IMG/VR virus record: IMGVR_UViG_3300042397_000834
Coordinates: 1 to 29,297 of that record
Source of the DNA: a virus
Reading direction: 5' to 3' (one strand)
DNA length: 29,297 nt
Shown: one piece after another, positions 10,552-16,845 of the stretch
Position numbering within the stretch: position 1 is the first letter of the stretch
Layout: every line of letters begins with the position of its first letter
The notes under the pieces: model-generated
What the model was told of the DNA's origin: nothing
The model's database searches: none
Seen by the model: only the letters and a program-made list of their open reading frames with translations
Translations under genes and position numbers: made by a program

Positions 10552-10625
10552 TGGTCCTCTCGACAAGAATCGAACTTGTAATGGCCGGTTATCAGCCGAC
10601 TGTTATACCATTTAACTACAAGAGG
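10552..10625 (-). tRNA. tRNA-Ile (GAU)
   Basis: Loop CTGATAA in GTCGG/CCGGC, acceptor CCTCTTG/CGAGAGG, A73, encoded CCA. Confidence 0.92.
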
Positions 10626-10630
10626 AATAA

Positions 10631-10722
10631 ACTTATTAGGGGTGACTATCGGGATTTGAACCCGAACTACCAGAGTCACAGTCTAGGTTGCTACCATTAC
10701 AACATAGCCACACCTAATAAGT
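10631..10722 (-). tRNA. tRNA-His (GUG) with 10-bp leader/trailer helix and no encoded CCA
   Basis: tRNA body 10642-10711: loop CTGTGAC in CTAGA/TCTGG, acceptor GTGGCTA/TAGTCAC, T-loop TTCAAAT, discriminator C73 as for His. The 3' side reads CCT instead of CCA. Leader and trailer pair perfectly (acttattagg 10631-10640, cctaataagt 10713-10722), extending the acceptor helix. Confidence 0.85.
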
Positions 10723-10729
10723 CTAACAT

Positions 10730-10803
10730 TGGCACCCGGACTAGGGATCGAACCTAGGCTAACAGAGTCAAAGTCTGTTGTGCTACCATTACACAATCCG
10801 GGA
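10730..10803 (-). tRNA. tRNA-Gln (UUG)
   Basis: Loop CTTTGAC in ACAGA/TCTGT, G73, encoded CCA. Acceptor CCCGGA/TCCGGG with U1:U72 unpaired, in keeping with the weak first pair favoured by GlnRS. Confidence 0.9.
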
Positions 10804-10814
10804 ACAAAATAAAC

Positions 10815-10874
10815 AGGATGTATTTTTACAAGTTGAATTAAAAGTTCAGTGTATAAATTTGCTGTTAACATCCT
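10815..10874 (-). ncRNA. P1/CAGCAA element E7 with a free Lys(UUU) anticodon stem-loop
   Basis: P1 aggatgt (10815-10821) with acatcct (10868-10874), then UAACAGCAA. Insert TACA-C-TGAA-CTTTTAA-TTCA-ACT-TGTA (minus strand): stem with the seven-base tRNA-Lys(UUU) loop. No other tRNA arm. P1 ends in GU/AC pairs, unlike E5 (AC/GU). Confidence 0.7.
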
Positions 10875-10879
10875 AAAAC

Positions 10880-10953
10880 TGGCACTCCCCTAGGGACTCG
10901 AACCCCAACGAACGGTTTTGGAGACCGCTATGCTGCCATTACATCAGAGAAGT
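10880..10953 (-). tRNA. tRNA-Trp (CCA)
   Basis: Loop CTCCAAA in GCGGT/ACCGT, acceptor ACTTCTC/GGGGAGT, G73, encoded CCA. Confidence 0.92.
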
Positions 10954-10963
10954 ATAATAAAAC

Positions 10964-11018
10964 AGGCTTCGCTTTTTGTTTCATTTACAGTGAAATTTAA
11001 ATTTGCTGAAAGAAGCCT
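10964..11018 (-). ncRNA. P1/CAGCAA element E8 with a free Tyr(GUA) anticodon stem-loop
   Basis: P1 aggcttc (10964-10970) with gaagcct (11012-11018), a different helix sequence that still pairs fully, then UUUCAGCAA. Insert TTTCA-CTGTAAA-TGAAA (minus strand): five pairs and exactly the tRNA-Tyr(GUA) loop. No other tRNA arm. Confidence 0.7.
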
Positions 11019-11023
11019 AAAAC

Positions 11024-11097
11024 TGGTGCGGGGTAGGAGAATCGAACTCCTGCTTAAACGTTGGCAACGTCTGGTTCTACCATTAAACTAACCACGC
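11024..11097 (-). tRNA. tRNA-Gly (GCC)
   Basis: Loop TTGCCAA in AGACG/CGTTT, acceptor GCGTGGT/ACCCCGC with one T:C mismatch, A73, encoded CCA. Confidence 0.88.
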
Positions 11098-11103
11098 ATT
11101 ATT

Positions 11104-11193
11104 TGGAGGAAAATAATGGAATCGAACCATCACCGGCTACTAACCAATGGAACAGTTTTCAAGGCTGCTTGTCTACCATAGACTCTATCTTCC
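11104..11193 (-). tRNA. tRNA-Ser (UGA)
   Basis: Loop CTTGAAA, class II variable arm, acceptor GGAAGAT/ATTTTCC, encoded CCA, discriminator T. Its anticodon loop equals that in element E3. Confidence 0.88.
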
Positions 11194-11200
11194 AAAATTC

Positions 11201-11274
11201 TGGTGCCCCATGACAGAATCGAACTGCCGTAACCTGATTACAAAACAGGTGTAATACCATTATACTAATAGGGC
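11201..11274 (-). tRNA. tRNA-Thr (UGU)
   Basis: Loop TTTGTAA below a T:T pair in CCTG/CAGG, acceptor GCCCTAT/ATGGGGC, A73, encoded CCA. The only Thr tRNA seen. Confidence 0.87.
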
Positions 11275-11279
11275 AAAAC

Positions 11280-11366
11280 TGGTGATGTGTGATGGAATCG
11301 AACCACTTGCCGCCACCCTGCTTATTATGGCTACCGGGTTACAGCCGGCAACAGGGAACACACACC
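11280..11366 (-). tRNA. tRNA-like with Tyr(GUA)-type loop and no D-arm
   Basis: Acceptor GGTGTGT/ACACATC, T-loop TTCGATT, A73 and CCA are normal. Anticodon arm GCCGG-CTGTAAC-CCGGT reads GUA. A class II-like arm GCCA/TGGC follows. Between acceptor and anticodon arm there are only about 12 bases and no D-arm; their CCCTG can pair with CAGGG in the variable-arm loop. Function as a tRNA is uncertain. Confidence 0.6.
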
Positions 11367-11374
11367 ATTAATTG

Positions 11375-11437
11375 TTAACACACTCTCCGCTATGCGTTCC
11401 GCTCTTGCGTCAAAAGCAAGTGGTAGAGAATGTGTTT
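11375..11437 (-). ncRNA. AAACACA-family structured RNA X4 with Gln(UUG) anticodon arm
   Basis: Outer helix aacacactctc (11377-11387) with gagaatgtgtt (11426-11436). Inside on the minus strand is CTTGC-TTTTGAC-GCAAG (11404-11420): five perfect pairs and a seven-base loop with U33 and anticodon UUG. A small GCG-GAA-CGC hairpin follows. No T-loop or acceptor. Confidence 0.6.
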
Positions 11438-11495
11438 AATAAAACATACTGCTCATCTGCTTTCGCAATTTGACTGTTCGGCAGTATGCTTTATT
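11438..11495 (-). ncRNA. AAACACA-like structured RNA X5 with GAAA tetraloop
   Basis: Outer helix aataaa-acatactgc with gcagtatg-ctttatt, about 15 pairs, enclosing a TGC-GAAA-GCA hairpin. Directly next to X4. 11496-11608, further upstream, holds ttatcc/ggataa and cagga/tcctg hairpins and no gene. Confidence 0.45.
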
Positions 11496-11608
11496 AACTA
11501 GTATTTTTTTATCCACACAAGGATAAGCCATCCACTAGTCCGCCCGTTTACAGCTTGTTTTAAGTGCGCTGTCAGGACCTCGTTTCCTGTATATTCACAC
11601 TTTGCGGT

Positions 11609-11770
11609 CTACGACTGCTCTTGAGCAATCTCGCGCTTTCTAACGACTTTGCTATACACTCGAGCACGTTCTGTTTTTTCTAAGATCATCTTACGAAGAT
11701 CTTCTTTCGACAGAGTATGCTTGCGTGTAAACTCAGCTTCTCGTTGTTTCTTACTATCTGTTTCTGTCAT
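11609..11770 (-). CDS. Hypothetical basic protein, 53 aa
   Basis: Starts MTETDSKKQREAEFTRKHTL and ends KREIAQEQS. Highly charged and almost entirely helical by composition, with many Lys/Arg; a nucleic-acid or tRNA-binding role is possible but unproven. Only a weak ribosome site (GAAAG) precedes it. It is the last protein gene before the tRNA array, downstream of a terminator-like hairpin at 11794-11818. Confidence 0.6.
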   Translation of the reverse strand: MTETDSKKQREAEFTRKHTLSKEDLRKMILEKTERARVYSKVVRKREIAQEQS

Positions 11771-11787
11771 AACTTTCGTTTGAGCAA

Positions 11788-11818
11788 CAAAAAACCCCAG
11801 GGTTTTTAATCCTGGGGT
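11788..11818 (-). terminator. Rho-independent terminator (minus strand)
   Basis: Stem accccagg (11794-11801) with cctggggt (11811-11818); on the minus strand it is followed by a run of T (complement of aacaaaaaa). It ends the 49-aa gene transcript; read-through would be needed to reach the array from the tandem promoters, so it may act as an attenuator. Confidence 0.8.
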
Positions 11819-11845
11819 CCTTTGGAGTTGTTGTGTACTTTTGTG

Positions 11846-11995
11846 TTACACTACGGTCTCCTGGGACCCCGGGTAAATCTCTGGTGTGCGATCATATGAC
11901 AGACTACCACACTCAATAGATAACCAATTGGAGGCTACAAAGCCTGCCTGTTTGGGCATCGTATTAAATTGTTGATGTCTGTTAAACGATTGCAT
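11846..11995 (-). CDS. Hypothetical protein, 49 aa
   Basis: Starts MQSFNRHQQFNTMPKQAGFV and ends YPGSQETVV. Preceded by an AAAGAGA ribosome site and followed by a strong terminator, with the tandem promoters just upstream, so it has a complete small transcription unit. No membrane segment or known motif. Confidence 0.65.
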   Translation of the reverse strand: MQSFNRHQQFNTMPKQAGFVASNWLSIECGSLSYDRTPEIYPGSQETVV

Positions 11996-12055
11996 TTTGT
12001 TTTCTCTTTAAAAACTTTCTTTTACATTGACAGCACCATTGCTGCCTATGTGTTA

Positions 12056-12084
12056 ATTATACAGTTATTTAGTCTTGTTGTCAA
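12056..12084 (-). promoter_or_regulatory. Sigma70-type promoter (array-proximal)
   Basis: Minus strand TTGACA (12079-12084), 17-base spacer containing GACTAAATAA, TATAAT (12056-12061). Perfect hexamers, directed toward the small genes and tRNA array. Confidence 0.85.
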
Positions 12085-12144
12085 CCTCTTTTTATTCTTT
12101 TGAACAAAAAGTTTTTAACAACCTTTCTAACTAACTATGCCTTA

Positions 12145-12173
12145 ATTGTACAGTTATTTAGTTTCGTTGTCAA
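12145..12173 (-). promoter_or_regulatory. Sigma70-type promoter (middle of tandem set)
   Basis: TTGACA (12168-12173), 17-base spacer with ACTAAATAACTG, TACAAT (12145-12150). Almost identical to the promoter at 12056, spaced 89 bases away, as if duplicated. Confidence 0.82.
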
Positions 12174-12228
12174 CCACTATTTTAAAAGTGGCTAAAAATT
12201 TCTCTGTCTAACTTACAAACTAGTCTCT

Positions 12229-12257
12229 ATTGTATAGTGTTTATTTAGTCCCGTCAA
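12229..12257 (-). promoter_or_regulatory. Sigma70-type promoter (distal of tandem set)
   Basis: TTGACG (12252-12257), 17-base spacer with GGACTAAATAA, TACAAT (12229-12234). Third member of the set, 84 bases from the middle one. Region 11996-12341 otherwise holds no gene. Confidence 0.75.
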
Positions 12258-12303
12258 GATCTAGTGTTGTTTTTTAACAACAATTGGGAAATTTTTCTTG
12301 GTG

Positions 12304-12332
12304 TTGTACTTGTAATTAAATACAGCTATAAT
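12304..12332 (+). promoter_or_regulatory. Promoter of sugar operon, likely leaderless
   Basis: TTGTAC (12304-12309), 17-base spacer, TATAAT (12327-12332). The predicted start lies within two or three bases of the ATG at 12342, and no Shine-Dalgarno exists, so the message would be leaderless. Confidence 0.65.
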
Positions 12333-12341
12333 TTTAATACT

Positions 12342-13151
12342 ATGAAACAACAAAATCTTATCACTCATTCCACATTCGGAGACATTGTCTACAGCTTATG
12401 TGTTATGAAAATGCTAGGAGGCGGCGACCTCTATGTAAAGTTAAACTATCACGATCACTTTGCTAAAACTGTGTTAGGCTGGCCTAATGCAGGGCCTGCT
12501 TCGGGTAGACTTACACAGAAAGACTTTGACATTGTAGCACCATTGTTAGAAGCACAAGACTATATTGGCAAAGTTGCAGTATGGAAAGACGAGGTAGACG
12601 ACTTTCCACAATTACTAGATCATTGGAAACAACACTTAATCCGTGGTTGGCAAGGCAATCAGACAGAATGCTATGCATTGACCATGGGATGGGACATTCA
12701 CGATCCAGAAATTAAAAAGAAATTGTTACACGAGCCGTGGCTAACTCCTGTACAACCAATTCATATTCCAGGCAAACCTATTATTGTCAACAGAACTAAC
12801 CGACACCTACACGGTGCAGAAGGCGGACAAGGTTGGCACGAGCAAAAGTTTATTGAAAATCAAATTGGCGAATACGGTGCGTTTGTTGGCACCCCTGATG
12901 AACATGCTAGCTTTGAAGATACATTCAAAACAAAAATACATTATCAGAAAACAGAAGACCTGCTAGAAGTTGCAAGACTTATACAAGGCAGCGAAATGTT
13001 CATTGGTAACCAAAGTTCTGCATTGAGCATTGCAATTGGCTTGGGCAAGACCTATTGGTGCGAAATACGTGCCGATTACGAACAGACAAAAACACCGCAC
13101 GGTGGCTACGGAGACACGTGGTTTCCTCGTGCCAACGGCTTTTACTTTTAA
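12342..13151 (+). CDS. Glycosyltransferase family 9-like protein
   Basis: 269 aa from MKQQNLITHSTFGDIVYSL. That opening resembles the start of ADP-heptose:LPS heptosyltransferases, and the end has SEMFIGNQSSALSIAIGLGK, the typical 'FIGNxSgxxHiAaalg' acceptor/donor loop of GT9. The middle (KPIIVNRTNRHLHGAEGG) lies where the second Rossmann half begins. It is shorter and more diverged than bacterial heptosyltransferases (about 320-350 aa). Expected role: transfer of a sugar in a surface or virion glycan pathway. First gene of the operon; the ATG is chosen because the -10 box lies just upstream. Confidence 0.65.
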   Translation: MKQQNLITHSTFGDIVYSLCVMKMLGGGDLYVKLNYHDHFAKTVLGWPNAGPASGRLTQKDFDIVAPLLEAQDYIGKVAVWKDEVDDFPQLLDHWKQHLIRGWQGNQTECYALTMGWDIHDPEIKKKLLHEPWLTPVQPIHIPGKPIIVNRTNRHLHGAEGGQGWHEQKFIENQIGEYGAFVGTPDEHASFEDTFKTKIHYQKTEDLLEVARLIQGSEMFIGNQSSALSIAIGLGKTYWCEIRADYEQTKTPHGGYGDTWFPRANGFYF

Positions 13152-13159
13152 GGACAAAT

Positions 13160-13804
13160 ATGTACGCAGTTGTAAGTTTAAACGACGAAAAATATCAACC
13201 GCTTGCTGACCTAACATGGAATCAGAACAAGCAACAATATTGTGAACGTCACGGATATCTAGGACTTAATTGGACTAACGACTTTGATAAAACAATACCG
13301 GGCGGGTTTGAGAGATGTAGATTAATTAAAGAACTATTTGAAAAAAGAAAAGATATCGAATGGGTGTGGTGGACAGGATGTGATGCTATGATTACCAATC
13401 ACACCGTTAAGATTGAGGATAAAATTATTTCAGATTATGATCTAATTATTGCTACGGACTGCAACGAAATTAACAACGATAGCTTTCTAATTAAAAATAC
13501 TGAATGGAGTAAAAACTGGCTTCAAGAAATTTATGATAGCTTACCTAAATATCGAACTGCTATGTTTTTAGAACAGCAAGCAATGATAGACAGCATTCCT
13601 GCTAATAAAGAAAAGATTAAAATAGTTCCTCAACGTTACCTTAACGCATATAAGAATGATCTTTATCCGCATCAAAGCAAATATGATTTATTAGGCAATG
13701 ATGGAACTTGGCAAAAAGGTGATTGGTTAATCCATTGGCCTGGAACTAGTTTAGATCTACGTATCCAATTAGCTAGACATTTCATTAACGAAGTAGTAAA
13801 ATAA
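13160..13804 (+). CDS. GT34-like galactosyl/mannosyl transferase
   Basis: 214 aa, start MYAVVSLNDEKYQPLADLTW after AAGGAC. Contains IEWVWWTGCDAMITNHTVKIE, the nucleotide-binding 'WxDxDa' region of the GMA12/MNN10 (GT34) family with the first Asp changed to Gly, then YDLIIATDCNEINNDSFLIKN, FLEQQAMIDSI, and GDWLIHWPGTS, all in family order. The single acidic residue (GCD) in place of DxD is notable but occurs in some relatives. Eight bases after the GT9-like gene. Transfers a hexose to a glycan; acceptor unknown. Confidence 0.8.
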   Translation: MYAVVSLNDEKYQPLADLTWNQNKQQYCERHGYLGLNWTNDFDKTIPGGFERCRLIKELFEKRKDIEWVWWTGCDAMITNHTVKIEDKIISDYDLIIATDCNEINNDSFLIKNTEWSKNWLQEIYDSLPKYRTAMFLEQQAMIDSIPANKEKIKIVPQRYLNAYKNDLYPHQSKYDLLGNDGTWQKGDWLIHWPGTSLDLRIQLARHFINEVVK

Positions 13805-13807
13805 AAT

Positions 13808-15127
13808 ATGAAAGAAATCTTAGATCAAATCAAACAATACATTGAGCAGAAACAAGCTAGTAAAACTTGGACTGCTGGCAAGGACTTTGTTAATTATGCA
13901 GGTCCTCATTTTAATGCAGACGAATATGTTGCAGCCGCAGAAGCATTATTAAACGGTTGGTTAGTAATGGGCGACAAAAGCATCAAGTTTGAAAAAGAGT
14001 TTCCTAAGCAGTTTGGCAAAACAAACGGCATCTTAACCAATAGCGGTTCTAGTAGTAACCTACTTATGATGTCGGCACTGACTAGTAAGCGTGGATACAA
14101 CTTGCCTAAAGGTACAAAAGTATTAATGCCCATTGCAGGATTTCCTACTACTCTTAATCCTACATTACAAGTTGGCTTTACTCCTGTGTTTGTGGATATT
14201 GAATTGGACACACTTAACTTAGATTTAGATCAAGTCGAACGTGCATTAGAACTAGATCCCGAAATTCGTGTTATTACATTTGCGCACGTACTAGGCAATC
14301 CACCTAACATGGATCGTTTGATGGAGATTGTTAGGAAGTATAATTTAATCCTATTGGAAGACTGTTGTGATGCACTGGGAAGTACATACGACGGGAAACC
14401 ATTGGGCAGTTACGGTGAAATGGCATCGTGCAGTTTCTATCCAGCACACCATATGACAATGGGCGAAGGCGGCTTTGTTGCCAGTAAGACCTACGCACAA
14501 GAAGTTATCTTACGTAGTTTCCGTGAATGGGGACGCGGTTGTTACTGTGTAGGACCAGAAGCTAACAAACTAAAGTGCGGCAGTTGTGGCAAGCGTTTCC
14601 AAGAATGGATTCCAGAGATGCCCGGCGAAGTATTTGACCACAAGTATGTTTACGATGAAATTGGTTACAATCTAAAGCCCATCGAATTGCAGAGTGCCAT
14701 GGGACTAGTTCAAATTGAAAAACTAGACGAGATCCATGCACTACGTAGACGCAACTATCAATTGTTGTTCAACATCTACGAAAAATATGAGCAATTCTTC
14801 CACTTGCCCAGAGCACAGGAAAAAAGCGATCCAAGTTGGTTTGCATTTCCGTTAACGATCCGTGCCGACGCTCCGTTCAAACGCATGGACATTGTTGACT
14901 ACCTAGAAGAAAACTTAATTCAAACTCGTCCATACTTTGCAGGTAATATCATGTTACAGCCTGCTTACAGTCACTTGATGAATCCAGCAGATGCAAGAGA
15001 CAACTTCCCAGTCGCTACTATGACTATGAAGAACACTTACTTCCACGGAACTAGTCCTGTAATTACTCCAGAACAGATTGCCTATATTGGCGAGACTGTT
15101 GACGGCTTTATGAGTTTATTTGTATGA
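13808..15127 (+). CDS. RfbH-type CDP-4-keto-6-deoxyglucose 3-dehydrase (PLP/[2Fe-2S], DegT family)
   Basis: 439 aa, the usual length of RfbH/DdhC (E1). The PLP-lysine of DegT aminotransferases is replaced by His in CSFYPAHHMTMGEGGF (His214), as in RfbH and ColD. Cysteines 187, 245, 247 and 257 follow the spacing C-x57-C-x-C-x9-C, close to the iron-sulphur pattern of E1 (x57, x1, x7). Further match: DHKYVYDEIGYNLKPIELQSAMGL. Reaction: PMP-dependent C3 deoxygenation of a nucleotide-linked 4-keto sugar, giving 3,6-dideoxy sugars. The partner reductase (RfbI) is not in this window. The next gene starts inside its stop (ATGA). Confidence 0.88.
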   Translation: MKEILDQIKQYIEQKQASKTWTAGKDFVNYAGPHFNADEYVAAAEALLNGWLVMGDKSIKFEKEFPKQFGKTNGILTNSGSSSNLLMMSALTSKRGYNLPKGTKVLMPIAGFPTTLNPTLQVGFTPVFVDIELDTLNLDLDQVERALELDPEIRVITFAHVLGNPPNMDRLMEIVRKYNLILLEDCCDALGSTYDGKPLGSYGEMASCSFYPAHHMTMGEGGFVASKTYAQEVILRSFREWGRGCYCVGPEANKLKCGSCGKRFQEWIPEMPGEVFDHKYVYDEIGYNLKPIELQSAMGLVQIEKLDEIHALRRRNYQLLFNIYEKYEQFFHLPRAQEKSDPSWFAFPLTIRADAPFKRMDIVDYLEENLIQTRPYFAGNIMLQPAYSHLMNPADARDNFPVATMTMKNTYFHGTSPVITPEQIAYIGETVDGFMSLFV

Positions 15128-15732
15128 ACAATTTAGAAAAAAGAGTTATTGATATTAGCTATAAAGAAAAGATCGGACACCTAAGTTCAAATCTTAATGC
15201 AGTTAATATAATCGATGAAATTTATCAAACAAAAAAGCCAACTGATCCGTTTATCCTAAGTTCAGGACACGCAGCATTGGCTCTATATACAGTACTGGAA
15301 AAATATGAAGGACAAGACGCAGAACGTTTGTTTCACAAGCATGGGGTACATCCTCATCGTGATATTGGCAGTGGTATCTTCTGTAGCACAGGTAGTCTCG
15401 GGATGGGCCTCACTGTTGCTACCGGTTACGCACTAGCAGACAGAACTCGCGATGTCTACTGTTTGATCAGTGACGGCGAGTGTGGCGAAGGCAGCATCTG
15501 GGAAGCATTGAGATTTATATACGAAGCTAAGTTAACTAACTTAAAAGTATATGCCAACGTTAACGGTATGATTGCCTACGACATGATTGATCGAGATTAT
15601 ATCAATACTCGACTAAAGGCATTTCTGCCTGATATCAATATTAGAAATACAACCCCACCTGACTGGAACTTTGCCAAAGGTGTGCTAACACACTATTATG
15701 TATTAAAACCAGAGGACTATGAATCATTATGA
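15124..15732 (+). CDS. Split transketolase, N-terminal (TPP-binding) subunit
   Basis: 202 aa. GHLSSNLNAVNIIDEIY, HPHRDIGSGIFCSTGSLGMGL and LISDGECGEGSIWEALRF...ANVNG match the thiamine-diphosphate binding half of transketolase (GDG-x-NN motif, here SDG...NVN). Full N-halves are about 270-280 aa, so it is shortened, mainly near the C-terminus and in the early helical region. Overlaps both neighbours by ATGA. Together with the next gene it should form a two-subunit transferase of two-carbon units; its place in a deoxysugar operon suggests a role in making a branched or modified sugar rather than the pentose pathway. Confidence 0.85.
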   Translation: MNNLEKRVIDISYKEKIGHLSSNLNAVNIIDEIYQTKKPTDPFILSSGHAALALYTVLEKYEGQDAERLFHKHGVHPHRDIGSGIFCSTGSLGMGLTVATGYALADRTRDVYCLISDGECGEGSIWEALRFIYEAKLTNLKVYANVNGMIAYDMIDRDYINTRLKAFLPDINIRNTTPPDWNFAKGVLTHYYVLKPEDYESL

Positions 15733-16208
15733 GAAATAGATTTGGAGAGCTATTAGCAAATAGCATTGCTAAAGACGAACGTCTTTGGTTGTTAACAGGG
15801 GACCTAGGATTCGGTGTATTAAACAAAGCCAGAGAAGTTTCTCCGGAACGAACATATAATGTTGGCGCTGCCGAACAGTTAATGGTAGGCGCTGCTGTTG
15901 GACTAACACATAATCATAAAATTCCTATTTGTTATAGTATAACCCCGTTTGTAATATTTAGACCTTACGAATGGTTACGTAACTACCTTAATCACGAAGG
16001 CGCACCTGTTAAGTTAGTCGGTGCAGGTAGAGATAAAGATTACGGACACTTGGGATTTAGTCATTGGGCCATTGACGATGAAGATGCCCTTAAGGCCTTT
16101 CCAAACATCAAAGTATATAAACCAAACAACATACAAGAACTAGAAAGTATATGGGAAGAGTTCCTTTATAACGATCGTCCTTGTTACCTAAATATAAGAA
16201 GGACTTAA
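15729..16208 (+). CDS. Split transketolase, pyrimidine-binding domain only
   Basis: 159 aa. YNVGAAEQLMVGAAVGLTHNHKIPICYSITPF carries the catalytic Glu of the Pyr domain, and GAGRDKDYGHLGFSHWAIDDED follows as in transketolase C-halves. The usual C-terminal regulatory/Rossmann domain (about 120-150 aa) is missing; the protein stops after PNNIQELESIWEEFLYNDRPCYLNIRR. ATGA overlap with the N-subunit gene fixes the start and implies a fixed ratio of both subunits. Confidence 0.83.
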   Translation: MRNRFGELLANSIAKDERLWLLTGDLGFGVLNKAREVSPERTYNVGAAEQLMVGAAVGLTHNHKIPICYSITPFVIFRPYEWLRNYLNHEGAPVKLVGAGRDKDYGHLGFSHWAIDDEDALKAFPNIKVYKPNNIQELESIWEEFLYNDRPCYLNIRRT

Positions 16209-16209
16209 A

Positions 16210-16845
16210 ATGAGTAAAATAAATTTAACAGAGTTAGTAGGCGAACGCGGAGAATGGTGGTGGCCAAATCATGATAGAGGATGTTGGGATTTTATGCACA
16301 GTCATCCAGATGTTCCGGAGAAGTTTGCTGCACACGTTCCGAACAAAGGTGTTCTTGTACAGGCTGGCGGCAACGTGGGATTCTATGTTAAAAAATACGG
16401 AGAAATGTTTGATCGTGTATACACGTTTGAACCAGATCCTTTAAACTTTTTATCTCTGACCTTAAACGCCGATACTCCAAATGTTGTAAAATTTCAGGCG
16501 TGTCTAGGTAACGAAAGAGGATTACATGGATTAGGACACTGGGCAACTGATGTCGGCGCTACTCACGTATCCGGATCTGGAATTTTACCTACACTACGAA
16601 TTGACGATCTTGGGCTTGATGCATGTGACGCTATACATTTAGACACAGAAGGTTTTGAATATTTTGGATTACTTGGAGCAGAACAAACTATTGAAAAGTT
16701 TAAACCTGTTATTTGTATTGAATGGTGGGAAGAATGGGCTACTCGTTACGGAGTAACTCTTGAAATGATTGAGACATATCTTGCTCGATGGAATTATGAA
16801 TTTGTAACAGAATACTGGTCAGACAGAGTATACGTAGCAAAATGA
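16210..16845 (+). CDS. FkbM-family SAM-dependent methyltransferase
   Basis: 211 aa. Motif I region VLVQAGGNVGFYVKKYGEMFDRVYTFEPDPLNFLSL is the FkbM signature (GaniG...v.afEP.p.n). Later LRIDDLGLDACDAIHLDTEGFEYFGLLGA matches the 'DxEG.E...L.G' region. Such enzymes O-methylate sugars of glycans. Two bases after the transketolase gene, ribosome site AGGA, and its stop overlaps the next start. Confidence 0.87.
   Translation: MSKINLTELVGERGEWWWPNHDRGCWDFMHSHPDVPEKFAAHVPNKGVLVQAGGNVGFYVKKYGEMFDRVYTFEPDPLNFLSLTLNADTPNVVKFQACLGNERGLHGLGHWATDVGATHVSGSGILPTLRIDDLGLDACDAIHLDTEGFEYFGLLGAEQTIEKFKPVICIEWWEEWATRYGVTLEMIETYLARWNYEFVTEYWSDRVYVAK

Noticed and set aside
3900-11018. CRISPR array or transposable repeats as an explanation of the nine AGGAT elements
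   Set aside because: Spacing is irregular, the conserved parts are helix strands around different inserts, and no cas genes, terminal repeats of a transposase or target duplications are seen.
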